DNA of 64,000 bases from Ga0074139 sp964515195 (GTDB lineage: Bacteria; Bdellovibrionota; Bdellovibrionia; Bdellovibrionales; Bdellovibrionaceae), in assembly GCA_964515195.1 (NCBI GenBank), contig CAZETK010000002.1:40158-104157 (forward strand), in the 5' to 3' direction. Made by a program: the position numbers and the translations under genes. Positions 53,677 through 61,939 of this stretch are shown here, piece after piece. How positions within the stretch are numbered: the stretch's first letter is position 1; the number at the start of each line of letters is the position of its first letter. Below the pieces are notes generated by a model, which saw only the letters and a program-made list of their open reading frames with translations, searched no databases and was not told the DNA's origin.

Positions 53677-55083
53677 TTATGCCTGCATTTTCTTCGCTTT
53701 TTCTACGGCCTGTTCAATAGTTCCCACCATGTAGAACGCCTGCTCAGGCAGCTCATCGTGTTTGCCGTCTAAAATTTCACGGAATCCACGAATGGTGTCT
53801 TTAATGTCCACGTATTCACCTTTAATACCTGTGAACACTTCGCCGACGAAGAACGGTTGTGACAAGAATCTTTGAATTTTACGAGCCCGTCCCACAACAA
53901 TCTTATCTTCTTCTGAAAGCTCATCCATACCCAAGATTGCGATAATATCTTGAAGCTCTCGGTAGCGTTGCAATAATGCCTGAACATCACGAGCTGTGCG
54001 ATAGTGCTCTTCTCCCACTACCAATGGGTCAAGAATCCGAGATGTTGAGGAGAGGGGATTCACCGCAGGAAAGATACCCATAGCGGCAATCTCACGATCT
54101 AAGTTAGTTGTCGCATCCAGGTGAGTAAATGTTGTCGCCGGAGCAGGATCTGTATAGTCATCCGCTGGAACATAAACCGCTTGAACGGAAGTGATCGATC
54201 CTTTTTTGGTTGAGGTAATACGCTCTTGCATCACACCCATCTCGGTACCCAGTGTCGGTTGATATCCCACCGCTGAAGGAATTCGACCCAACAAAGCGGA
54301 CACTTCGGCTCCAGCTTGAGTGAATCGGAAAATATTATCCACGAAGAAAAGAACGTCCTGATTTTCAACGTCACGGAAATATTCTGCAACAGTCAAACCT
54401 GTTAATGCCACGCGGGCACGAGCTCCAGGAGGCTCGTTCATCTGCCCGAAGATCAGTGCTGTTTTTGAAATAACGCCGGACTCGGTCATTTCAACCCAAA
54501 GGTCATTTCCTTCGCGTGTTCGTTCACCTACGCCTGCGAATACAGAAAATCCACCATGTTCTGTCGCGATATTTCGAATCAATTCTTGGATCAATACTGT
54601 TTTGCCTACGCCGGCGCCACCGAACAATCCAATTTTACCACCCTTTGCGTAAGGCGCCAGGAGGTCAACGACCTTAATACCAGTCATTAACATCTGTGCT
54701 GCTGTGGCTTGGTCTTCAAATTTCGGAGCTGCTCTATGAATGCTCCAGTGCTCTTTGCTGTTAACGGGACCTTTTTCATCAATAGGCTCACCGATAACGT
54801 TGACGATACGGCCTAAGGCCTCCCGTCCAACGGGTGCCAAAATTGTGTTGCCTGTATTAGTAACCTTCGCGCCGCGGACAAGACCTTCAGAGGAGTCCAT
54901 GGCAATAGTTCTAACAACATTATCACCCAGGTGTTGAGCCACTTCGAGAACTAAGTTGTCTTCCTTATCCGAGATGTAAGCGTTGGTCACTCTGAGTGCG
55001 GTATTGATTGCTGGTAGATCTCCGCCTTCAAATTCAACGTCCACGACGGGACCCATTACTTGTTTAACTTTTCCGTTGGCCAT
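53677..55083 (-). CDS. atpD: ATP synthase beta subunit
   Basis: The 468-residue catalytic subunit has Walker A GGAGVGKTVLI, the catalytic Glu in GVGERTREGND, Walker B VLFFVDNIFRF and the DELSEED-like lever MDELSEEDK. It synthesises ATP at the alpha-beta interface. The ATG at 55083 is chosen because AGAGGTG lies six bases upstream; GTG 55092 and ATG 55089 lie on or next to that site. It lies 11 bases after atpG. Confidence 0.98.
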   Translation of the reverse strand: MANGKVKQVMGPVVDVEFEGGDLPAINTALRVTNAYISDKEDNLVLEVAQHLGDNVVRTIAMDSSEGLVRGAKVTNTGNTILAPVGREALGRIVNVIGEPIDEKGPVNSKEHWSIHRAAPKFEDQATAAQMLMTGIKVVDLLAPYAKGGKIGLFGGAGVGKTVLIQELIRNIATEHGGFSVFAGVGERTREGNDLWVEMTESGVISKTALIFGQMNEPPGARARVALTGLTVAEYFRDVENQDVLFFVDNIFRFTQAGAEVSALLGRIPSAVGYQPTLGTEMGVMQERITSTKKGSITSVQAVYVPADDYTDPAPATTFTHLDATTNLDREIAAMGIFPAVNPLSSTSRILDPLVVGEEHYRTARDVQALLQRYRELQDIIAILGMDELSEEDKIVVGRARKIQRFLSQPFFVGEVFTGIKGEYVDIKDTIRGFREILDGKHDELPEQAFYMVGTIEQAVEKAKKMQA

Positions 55084-55094
55084 TCTCATCACCT

Positions 55095-55976
55095 CTATTT
55101 AAGCGCCTCTGCGCCACTCGTAATTTCAGTCAATTCTGTCGTAATTTTTTCTTGTCTTAATTTATTGTATGTCAACGTCAGAGAACTGATGACTCCGCTT
55201 GCATTGTTTGTTGCATTTTCCATGGCTGACATTCGGGCCCCATGCTCAGAGGCCACACTTTCAGACATACAGCGATACACCTGAAGCTCGAAGTGCTTGA
55301 TCAAAAGATCTTCCATCATTTGCTCGGCGCTAGGTTCAAAAATCAATTCTTTTGAGAATTGAGATGTCGTTTCAGCTTCGATAAAGCTGGATGTCTCAAT
55401 ACTAACGGGAACCAGAGTCTCACAAGTGACAACTTGTGCGATTGCTGATTTGAATTCGTTATAAATCAAACGAACCTCGTCATATTCTCCCGCCAGGTAT
55501 TGTTTCAATAATCGATTTGCTACTCGGGCCGCCAGCTCATAGGAAATATCCTTATCAAGCTTGGTTATATATTCTATTGGCTTGAAGTTCCGCTTTTGGA
55601 AAAAATCATGGCCCTTTCTTCCAATAAAGAAAAAATCCATTTTCTCATAGCGTGATTTCTTCTCTTTAATGTAGTTTTCAGCGAACTTATTAATATTGGC
55701 ATTAAAACCACCGCAAAGCCCACGGTCAGAGGTTAACACCACCAGCAAAACTTTTTTAACCTCTGCTCGAGGCTCCATCAAAGGATGAGAAACCTTCTGA
55801 GTGATGGCGATATCCGCGATCACTTTTCGCAAAGCCAACGCATACGGGCGCATATTCACGATATTGTGCTGCGCCTTTCTAAGCTTTGCCGCAGAAACGA
55901 GCTTCATGGCTTTCGTGATCTGCTGAGTGTTTTTTGTCGACTCAATTCTGAGTCGAATATCCTTTAAACTCGCCAT
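55095..55976 (-). CDS. atpG: ATP synthase gamma subunit
   Basis: The 293-residue protein has the long N- and C-terminal helices of the rotor shaft (ASLKDIRLRIESTKNTQQITKAMKLVSAAKLRKAQ and the C-terminal RMSAMENATNNASGVISSLTLTYNKLRQ) and the conserved VLTSDRGLCGGFNANI. It couples rotation of the c-ring to catalysis. It follows atpA by two bases. Confidence 0.97.
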   Translation of the reverse strand: MASLKDIRLRIESTKNTQQITKAMKLVSAAKLRKAQHNIVNMRPYALALRKVIADIAITQKVSHPLMEPRAEVKKVLLVVLTSDRGLCGGFNANINKFAENYIKEKKSRYEKMDFFFIGRKGHDFFQKRNFKPIEYITKLDKDISYELAARVANRLLKQYLAGEYDEVRLIYNEFKSAIAQVVTCETLVPVSIETSSFIEAETTSQFSKELIFEPSAEQMMEDLLIKHFELQVYRCMSESVASEHGARMSAMENATNNASGVISSLTLTYNKLRQEKITTELTEITSGAEALK

Positions 55977-55978
55977 TT

Positions 55979-57508
55979 TTACTTACCTGCTGAGGGTTGA
56001 AAAATCGCCTTGAACTCAACCAATGCGTCTTGAAGTTGCTTCTTAGTGGCATCATCGATCGTCTTCTTTTCAGCAATGTTTTTTAAAATGTGTGAGTGTT
56101 TTGTGCGCAGAAACTCTAACATTTCTTTTTCATACTGGGATACCACTGTTTCGGGGTATCCATCGACAAAGCCGTTTGTAACAGCAAAAATCGCTACAAT
56201 TTGGTCTTCAACTTTGAAGGGTTGGTATTGTCCCTGCTTCAAAAGCTCAACAAGTCTACGTCCTCTAGCTAGCTGCTGTTGCGATGCCTTGTCTAAGTCA
56301 GAGGCAAAGGCGGCAAACGCCTCAAGCGCGCGATACTGGGCCAGCTCCAGCTTCACGGATCCTGCAACTTGTTTCATCGCTTTAACTTGAGCTGCCCCAC
56401 CCACGCGCGACACTGACTTTCCGACAGATACCGCAGGACGAATACCCTTATAGAATAAGTCTGTTTCCAAAAAGATCTGTCCGTCGGTAATAGAAATTAC
56501 GTTTGTCGGAATATAGGCAGAAATATCCCCAGCTTGAGTTTCGATAATAGGAAGAGCCGTTAAGGATCCTCCGCCTTTATCATCAGAAAGCTTGGCTGCA
56601 CGCTCGAGTAGTCGAGAGTGAAGGTAGAAAACGTCTCCAGGATAGGCTTCACGACCTGGAGGTCGTCGAAGAAGTAATGAAAGTTGACGATACGCTTGCG
56701 CTTGTTTGGTCAAGTCATCGTAGACCACTAGTGCGTGTCGACCTGAATCACGGAAGTATTCAGCCATAGCTGTTCCGGAATATGCCGCCAAGAACTGAAG
56801 AGGGGCGGGGTCTGAAGCGTTTGCCGCAATGACAGTTGTATACTCCATGGCTCCCGCAGCCCTTAGTTTTTCAACAACCTGAGCTACTGTGGATTGTTTT
56901 TGTCCAATGGCCACGTAAAAACACTGAACGTCCTGGCCTTTTTGGTTGATAATTGTGTCAATCGCAATCGCAGTCTTGCCGGTTTGACGGTCGCCAATGA
57001 TTAGTTCGCGTTGTCCGCGTCCAATTGGGATTAGGGAGTCAATGGCCTTGATCCCCGTTTGGAGAGGCTGGTTGACTGACTTTCTGTATACGATGCCAGG
57101 GGCTTTCAGTTCCACGATCCGAGTATGTGGAGTTTCGATCGGGCCGCGACCGTCAATAGGGTTGCCCAAAGCGTCCACCACCCGTCCGAGCAACGCTTCG
57201 CCAGTGGGGACTTGTACAATCTTTTTTGTTCTTTTAATGGTGTCGCCTTCTTTAATATGTCGGTCTTCTCCAAAGATAACCACACCCACATAGGATTCTT
57301 CCAGATTAAGGGCCATTCCCTTAATCCCGTTAGAAAACTCCACCAATTCACCCGCCATCACGTGTTCAAGCCCAAACACTCTGGCCACACCGTCACCGAC
57401 AGAGATCACTGTGCCTGTTTCGCTGACTTCGATCTTTTTGTTGTATTGATTGATTTGCTCTCGGAGAACGCGGCTGATTTCATCGGCTCGGATCTGTGTC
57501 GTTTCCAT
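55979..57508 (-). CDS. atpA: ATP synthase alpha subunit
   Basis: The 509-residue protein has P-loop GDRQTGKTAIAIDTI, the signature LRRPPGREAYPGDVFYLHSRLLERAAK and SVGKSVSRVGGAAQ. It forms the non-catalytic nucleotide-binding partner of beta. It lies 29 bases after atpH and before atpG in the standard order. Confidence 0.98.
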   Translation of the reverse strand: METTQIRADEISRVLREQINQYNKKIEVSETGTVISVGDGVARVFGLEHVMAGELVEFSNGIKGMALNLEESYVGVVIFGEDRHIKEGDTIKRTKKIVQVPTGEALLGRVVDALGNPIDGRGPIETPHTRIVELKAPGIVYRKSVNQPLQTGIKAIDSLIPIGRGQRELIIGDRQTGKTAIAIDTIINQKGQDVQCFYVAIGQKQSTVAQVVEKLRAAGAMEYTTVIAANASDPAPLQFLAAYSGTAMAEYFRDSGRHALVVYDDLTKQAQAYRQLSLLLRRPPGREAYPGDVFYLHSRLLERAAKLSDDKGGGSLTALPIIETQAGDISAYIPTNVISITDGQIFLETDLFYKGIRPAVSVGKSVSRVGGAAQVKAMKQVAGSVKLELAQYRALEAFAAFASDLDKASQQQLARGRRLVELLKQGQYQPFKVEDQIVAIFAVTNGFVDGYPETVVSQYEKEMLEFLRTKHSHILKNIAEKKTIDDATKKQLQDALVEFKAIFQPSAGK

Positions 57509-57537
57509 TAATTTAATCTCCCTGTCATGCTTTTAAT

Positions 57538-58077
57538 TTAAATATTTAATAATTTATCGCCCAATTGTGTGAGGTGGGTTTCAAGACTGTCGTCGAAGGT
57601 CCACCCACCGATTTCAACTCTTACTCCACCCATTACTTTTTCATCAATCATGGGCTCAAGGAAAATTTTTCTCTTCAAAATCTGACCGATTTTCTGTTCA
57701 TAATCCGCTTTCACAGAATCAGATAGGCGCGCAGAAGATTTAATTTTACCCCGGGTAACGCCTTCTTCTTCATCCAATAATTCTTGGCTGGCCCTTACAA
57801 TGTCTTCTAAGATCGTCATCCTTGATTTATCAACAAGCAGATACAAGAATCCCTTAACATCATCATCGAAACGTGTGCCCTGGAAGAGCTTATCAAGGGA
57901 CTTACGCTTGTTTTCCTGGGTGACTGCCGTATTGGCGAAAAAGGATAAAAAATCAGCGCCCGCTACAACTTCAGCAACCGAGCGAAGCTGAGTTTGGTAC
58001 TCCTTTATTTTACCTTTTTGATGACCAAGCTGATGAAGGGCCTTTGCATAACGTTTGGCAAGTTCAACCTGGCTCAC
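57538..58077 (-). CDS. atpH: ATP synthase delta subunit
   Basis: The 179-residue protein has an N-terminal helical domain (AKRYAKALHQLGHQKGKI) and the C-terminal GGVRVEIGGWTFDDSLETHLTQL block that marks the delta/OSCP family. It joins the top of F1 to the peripheral stalk. It starts at a GTG with AGGAG seven bases upstream. Confidence 0.95.
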   Translation of the reverse strand: MSQVELAKRYAKALHQLGHQKGKIKEYQTQLRSVAEVVAGADFLSFFANTAVTQENKRKSLDKLFQGTRFDDDVKGFLYLLVDKSRMTILEDIVRASQELLDEEEGVTRGKIKSSARLSDSVKADYEQKIGQILKRKIFLEPMIDEKVMGGVRVEIGGWTFDDSLETHLTQLGDKLLNI

Positions 58078-58109
58078 AAGCGCACTCCTTCGATCTCTTT
58101 ACTGAATTG

Positions 58110-58631
58110 TTATTGCAGCCTTTGTTGATCGCCCGCCCCTACATCTTTTTTAAGAAGTTCTCGTGCCATTCGAAGTGACTCACGCACGACTTGGGCATGA
58201 AGGGCGCGCTGGGCACTGACCACCTCGGCGCGCGCAACGGCCTGCGCTTCTTGCTTGATCTTTTCTGCAGACTGACGGCCCTCCTGGATAATTTGTACTC
58301 GAAGATCTGTGGCTTCTGCTCGCGCTCGCTCGATACTTTCACTGGATGTTCTTTCAAGAAGCTCTAAGCGATTTTTAATGTCGGCTAGTTTTTGTTCGGC
58401 TTCACGCTGTATGCTTTTTGATTTCTCAGAGGCGGCTAAAAAGTCCTGATTTCTTTGCTTAAAAGCGTCCTTAATTTTGCCGCCAGCAAAGTAGGCAACA
58501 CCAGCAAAAATTATAATAAGATTGGCCGCTTGCCAGTATACGACGGTGGGAATTCCTTCCTGATGTCCGCCGCCTGAAGCCGCCATTGCCTGTAAAGATG
58601 TCAGAAAAAGTAGAATAACAGTATTCCGCAT
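58110..58631 (-). CDS. atpF: ATP synthase b subunit
   Basis: The 173-residue protein begins with a possible signal peptide-like hydrophobic segment (about 3-18), then a second membrane helix (about 30-48), and continues as a long charged helix (residues 50-170), the layout of the peripheral-stalk b subunit. The double hydrophobic N-terminus resembles chloroplast-type or deltaproteobacterial b subunits with a cleaved leader. It follows the b' gene by one base. Together they would form a b/b' heterodimer. Confidence 0.9.
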   Translation of the reverse strand: MRNTVILLFLTSLQAMAASGGGHQEGIPTVVYWQAANLIIIFAGVAYFAGGKIKDAFKQRNQDFLAASEKSKSIQREAEQKLADIKNRLELLERTSSESIERARAEATDLRVQIIQEGRQSAEKIKQEAQAVARAEVVSAQRALHAQVVRESLRMARELLKKDVGAGDQQRLQ

Positions 58632-58632
58632 T

Positions 58633-59061
58633 TTATTTTCCCAATAGTTTTTGAGTCATAGCGATCACGATCTGGGGAGTCTCTTTTTTAAGCGCATCCT
58701 CTGCCGCACCAACTGCATCCTTAATTTTCTTGCGGTTTTCATTGAGATAATTTTCAGACTCTGTTCGCGCCGCTAAAATAGCTTTTTCATGTTCTTTTTG
58801 AGCCTCTGCGCGGGCCGCTTTGTAAACATCCTGGATTGAACTATGAACCTCTCGGGCCTTTTTCTCATACTCGGCGTAAAGCTCAACAGAGTGTTTGTCC
58901 ATTACAAGGGCATCGTCTTCTGACCCTTTAGTTTGCTTTTCTCGCTCGGCTACGGCTTTGGCGTAGGGACCAAATACATAAATAGATAGAAAAGAAATAA
59001 TGGCAATGAAGACTACAAATTGAATGAAAAAAGTCGAATTGACTCCTAATTGCTGCAGCAT
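58633..59061 (-). CDS. atpF': ATP synthase b' subunit
   Basis: The 142-residue protein has one N-terminal membrane helix (about 9-29, FFIQFVVFIAIISFLSIYVFG) followed by a long charged helix, as in b' subunits. The paired b and b' genes suggest a heterodimeric stalk as in cyanobacteria and alphaproteobacteria. It is the first gene of this atp operon; genes for subunits a, c and I are absent, so Fo must be completed from another locus. Confidence 0.87.
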   Translation of the reverse strand: MLQQLGVNSTFFIQFVVFIAIISFLSIYVFGPYAKAVAEREKQTKGSEDDALVMDKHSVELYAEYEKKAREVHSSIQDVYKAARAEAQKEHEKAILAARTESENYLNENRKKIKDAVGAAEDALKKETPQIVIAMTQKLLGK

Positions 59062-59063
59062 AG

Positions 59064-59110
59064 GCTCCCTCGGAGCATCGGAAGTAACACTCTAGTGAAA
59101 GTGGGGTCAA
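59064..59110 (-). promoter_or_regulatory. candidate atp operon promoter and hairpin over the b' ribosome binding site
   Basis: On the minus strand TTGACC (59105-59110) and TTACTT (59082-59087) are 17 bases apart. Downstream, GCTCC, CTC and GGAGC (59064-59076) form a five-base stem that contains the ribosome binding site for the ATG at 59061. The stem may limit translation. Confidence 0.4.
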
Positions 59111-59140
59111 GTCGTAATTGCTATAAGGGTGAATTGGTTA

Positions 59141-59479
59141 TTATTTGGGCATATGGGAGGCGCCCTCAAACACGACACCTTCTTCTATTTTTAAGCTGGG
59201 GCTTGTGACGGTTCCTTTAAAAACTGCTGGTGGCTGCATGACAACTCGGGTTCTGGCAAATAGGTTTCCTTCTACATATCCGCTCATATATATAGTATCG
59301 GCTTCTATCTGGGCTACAACTCGGGCCGAATCATTTATAATGAGTGTATCCTGCGTAAAGATTTCTCCCTTAAATTCACCGCCAATTTGGACTGTCCCCT
59401 CAAAAGTCAGGCGCCCCTCAAAAGAGGCGCCTCTATCTAGTAAGGCTGTAACTTGAGATTGCAGGCTTGTTTCGCTCAA
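59141..59479 (-). CDS. bactofilin
   Basis: The 112-residue protein consists almost wholly of the bactofilin (DUF583) beta-helix, with successive turns such as FEGRLTFEGTVQIGGEFKG, DTIYMSGYVEGNL and TVTSPSLKIEEGVVFEGA. Bactofilins polymerise without nucleotide into filaments that scaffold cell-shape, polarity or chromosome-segregation proteins. It starts at TTG 59479 with GGAG seven bases upstream, and this TTG overlaps the parB stop (TTGA). That tight link to parB suggests a role together with ParABS, as for the Myxococcus xanthus bactofilins that cooperate with ParAB. Confidence 0.9.
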   Translation of the reverse strand: MSETSLQSQVTALLDRGASFEGRLTFEGTVQIGGEFKGEIFTQDTLIINDSARVVAQIEADTIYMSGYVEGNLFARTRVVMQPPAVFKGTVTSPSLKIEEGVVFEGASHMPK

Positions 59480-60495
59480 TTATTGGCTCCATCTCTGATT
59501 TTCTCGACAATTTCTGTCAACTCATCATCGGAATAGAAATAAATGCTCATTTTTCCTCTGGAGTTATTATAGTCGATTGTCACTTTCGTGCCCAATGTCT
59601 TCTGCATTTCCTCTGAAAGTCCAGCTATCAGCCTTTCTGTGATGTTGGCCTCAGCCATTTTGGATGAATTCGGCTCTGGAGCCTTCGTAGTCTGCTTGAT
59701 GACGGCCTCTAATTTTCGAACTGAAATTTGTTGTTGAACCACCTGGTTTGCTAATTTTTTCTGTAATAAGGGGTCAGATACCCCCAGTAGGACTTTGGCG
59801 TGACCCGAGCCAATTTGTCCTTGTTGTACTAATTCACGAACTTCCGGGATTAGTTTGAGAAGCCGAAGAGAGTTGGTTACGGTGACCCGCTCTTTTCCGA
59901 CCCGCTCTGAAACTTGCTCCTGGGTCAAGCCAAACTCAGTAATGAGCTTTTGATATCCTTCCGCTTCTTCAATGGGATTTAAGTCTTGTCTTTGCAGGTT
60001 TTCAATTAAAGACAGCTCTAAAGTTTTCTGGTTGCTGAAGTTTTTAATAATAACAGGCACTTCATGCAAGCCGGCGAGCTGCGCAGCTCTCCATCGTCGC
60101 TCTCCGGCGACGATTTCAAGCTGCCCTGCCGTGTTGTTGCGAACTACAATTGGTTGCAAGATCCCATGTTCCCGAATCGATCGGGACAGCTCTTCGAGCG
60201 GTTCCTTTTCGAAAGTTTTGCGCGGTTGATATTGCCCGCTTTTTAGCTTTTCAATGCTAACGGTCCAGATTTTGTCGCCGGCTGATGTCGGGGGCTCTGA
60301 AGACTTTAGAACTTGTGGGTGAGCCGTTGCTTTTGCCGAATTGTTGGCTGAGCCCGAAGGTTGAGGGCCTACTTGCTGAGTAGAAGATGCGTCTGTTTTA
60401 GGCTTGGACGCCTCCTCAGCCGAACCTAGAAGAGAGCCTAGTCCGCGCCCAAGTCCTTTTCTTTTGTTTGGTGATTCATTTATTAATTCAGACAT
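59476..60495 (-). CDS. parB: chromosome partitioning protein ParB
   Basis: The 339-residue protein has the N-terminal KRKGLGRGLGSLLG start (ParA-stimulating region), a low-complexity linker, the CTP-binding ParB/Srx domain with VAGERRWRAAQLAG and NLQRQDLNPIEEAEGYQ, an HTH domain (TQEQVSERVGKERVTVTNSLRLL) that reads parS, and a C-terminal dimerisation domain. It loads on parS, slides along DNA and drives ParA. Two perfect parS sites lie about 0.9 and 1.4 kb upstream. Its start overlaps the end of parA by eight bases. Confidence 0.97.
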   Translation of the reverse strand: MSELINESPNKRKGLGRGLGSLLGSAEEASKPKTDASSTQQVGPQPSGSANNSAKATAHPQVLKSSEPPTSAGDKIWTVSIEKLKSGQYQPRKTFEKEPLEELSRSIREHGILQPIVVRNNTAGQLEIVAGERRWRAAQLAGLHEVPVIIKNFSNQKTLELSLIENLQRQDLNPIEEAEGYQKLITEFGLTQEQVSERVGKERVTVTNSLRLLKLIPEVRELVQQGQIGSGHAKVLLGVSDPLLQKKLANQVVQQQISVRKLEAVIKQTTKAPEPNSSKMAEANITERLIAGLSEEMQKTLGTKVTIDYNNSRGKMSIYFYSDDELTEIVEKIRDGANN

Positions 60496-61294
60496 TTATA
60501 TCTCCAGAATAATTTTCTTGTTTTTTGTCAGCGCTTCGCATTATGACCTCGTGAGCCAGATCCAGATAGGTGGCCGCACCAATCGATTTAGAATCATAAT
60601 CTAAAATAGAAACTCCATGACTAGGCGCCTCTGAAAGCCGAACATTTCTAGGAATAATTGAGTTAAAGACTTTGTCACCAAAATGTGATTGAATCTCATT
60701 TACCACGTCATGACTTAAGTTATTTCGTTTATCGAACATTGTAAGGACAATTCCCTCAATGTGGAGGTGCGGATTGAGGCTTTTCTTAACTAGACCTGCT
60801 GTATTTAGAAGCTGGCTCAGTCCTTCTAATGCATAGTATTCGCATTGTAATGGAACTAAAAACGAATCTGCCGCCGACAATGCATTGAGTGTCAGTAAGC
60901 CTAAAGAAGGGGGACAGTCTATTAATATATAGTCGAACCGATCCTTTACTTTTTCGATGGCCTCTTTCAGACGGTATTCTCTTCTTGGAAAATCAACCAA
61001 TTCGATTTCAGCGCCCACAAGGTCAGGATTGGCCGTCGAGACCATTAAATTTCCATTTCCCACTGGCACTATGACCTCTTCCAGTGTCCTTTCTCCTATT
61101 AGAACATGGTAACTATTAGACTCTTGGGTATCATATCTTTTAATTCCCAGCCCACTAGAGGCATTCCCTTGGGGGTCCATATCAATTAAGAGTACTTTTT
61201 TATCTAGTTTCGCCAGCGCTGAGCTTAAATTAACTGACGTTGTTGTTTTACCGACTCCGCCCTTTTGGTTTGCAACACAAATGACTTTTCCCAT
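60488..61294 (-). CDS. parA: chromosome partitioning ATPase ParA
   Basis: The 268-residue protein (ATG at 61294, AGGAGA seven bases upstream) has the deviant Walker A KGGVGKTT at 11-18 with the signature Lys, DMDPQGNASSGLGI and DYILIDCPPSLGLLTLNAL. There is no N-terminal HTH domain, so it is a chromosomal Soj type rather than a P1-type plasmid ParA. It forms a dynamic gradient on the nucleoid that moves ParB-parS. It is the first gene of parA-parB-bactofilin. Confidence 0.97.
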   Translation of the reverse strand: MGKVICVANQKGGVGKTTTSVNLSSALAKLDKKVLLIDMDPQGNASSGLGIKRYDTQESNSYHVLIGERTLEEVIVPVGNGNLMVSTANPDLVGAEIELVDFPRREYRLKEAIEKVKDRFDYILIDCPPSLGLLTLNALSAADSFLVPLQCEYYALEGLSQLLNTAGLVKKSLNPHLHIEGIVLTMFDKRNNLSHDVVNEIQSHFGDKVFNSIIPRNVRLSEAPSHGVSILDYDSKSIGAATYLDLAHEVIMRSADKKQENYSGDINV

Positions 61295-61393
61295 GATGTA
61301 ATCTCCTGCAATATTCAATTGATCCGGTATTTATTCTATGCAGGCAAGCAATATTGTATTTTTGATGCTTTAATTCATACAGAATTATGCCGA

Positions 61394-61409
61394 TGTTCCA
61401 CGTGGAACA
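61394..61409. promoter_or_regulatory. parS site 1
   Basis: TGTTCCACGTGGAACA is a perfect 16-base palindrome and matches known chromosomal parS sequences. It is 100 bases upstream of parA. Its last base is the A of the ATG that starts the small lipoprotein gene, so ParB bound here would cover the ribosome binding site region of that gene in DNA. Confidence 0.95.
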
Positions 61410-61906
61410 TGGTTTTGCGTGGATTTTTCCTTATTTTCGTGAGCTTTTTCTTTTTCGCCTGCAATAAGGCTGATCCTACGGCTTATACAAGAGACCCTGT
61501 TCTATCGGACTATAAGTCTCAATTGGCCGCAGCAACCAGCGAAGCTGAATCCCTTAAAAAGGAATTGATAGCCACGGATAAAGAAATCCACGAAGCTCCA
61601 CCCCAAACAGCTCTTATTAACCTCAATAAAAAGAAGCTCCAAGAAATCAAAAATAGGCTGGCAAAATTGGAGCAACAAATCCGATACTGGAATATCCGTA
61701 TCGAGTCTCGGGCCCGCGAAGCTCAAAAAGAATATCTGCAAGCCCACTCCGAGAATAAGGAGTGGCCCAATCGACAAGAGCTCGAGTCCTATTTCACTGA
61801 AAAGCGCCTACGCCAAGCCAAAATTAAATGGGATCATAAAGACCGACTTGAGCAGCACAAAAAGAGTAATCAAGATAGTCAAAAAAAGAAGTCAATGGCC
61901 CATTGA
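61409..61906 (+). CDS. small lipoprotein with coiled coil, between two parS sites
   Basis: From the ATG at 61409 the 165-residue protein has a lipoprotein signal peptide with lipobox FFAC (Cys18). The rest is highly charged and mostly helical (DYKSQLAAATSEAESLKKE, LNKKKLQEIKNRLAKLEQQI), ending in a Lys/Gln-rich tail. It probably is a coiled-coil rod attached to a membrane facing the periplasm. I do not recognise a family. The start codon begins in the last base of parS site 1, and parS site 2 lies 16 bases after the stop. Its ribosome binding site (GGAAC) is within parS. Any link to chromosome segregation is only by position. Confidence 0.7.
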   Translation: MVLRGFFLIFVSFFFFACNKADPTAYTRDPVLSDYKSQLAAATSEAESLKKELIATDKEIHEAPPQTALINLNKKKLQEIKNRLAKLEQQIRYWNIRIESRAREAQKEYLQAHSENKEWPNRQELESYFTEKRLRQAKIKWDHKDRLEQHKKSNQDSQKKKSMAH

Positions 61907-61922
61907 GTAACCAACGCCTCAA

Positions 61923-61938
61923 TGTTCCACGTGGAACA
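61923..61938. promoter_or_regulatory. parS site 2
   Basis: A second perfect TGTTCCACGTGGAACA, identical to site 1 and 529 bases away. It sits one base outside the stop codon of rsmG and 16 bases after the lipoprotein gene. Confidence 0.95.
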
Positions 61939-61939
61939 C

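Noticed and set aside
54335..54343. TTATCCACG as a DnaA box
   Set aside because: It is a single, imperfect copy inside atpD with no cluster or AT-rich region. No origin of replication is supported in the window.
55060..55284. Plus-strand open frame across the atpG-atpD junction, and similar antisense frames over nuo and atp genes
   Set aside because: They lie opposite strongly conserved genes and have no recognisable protein features.
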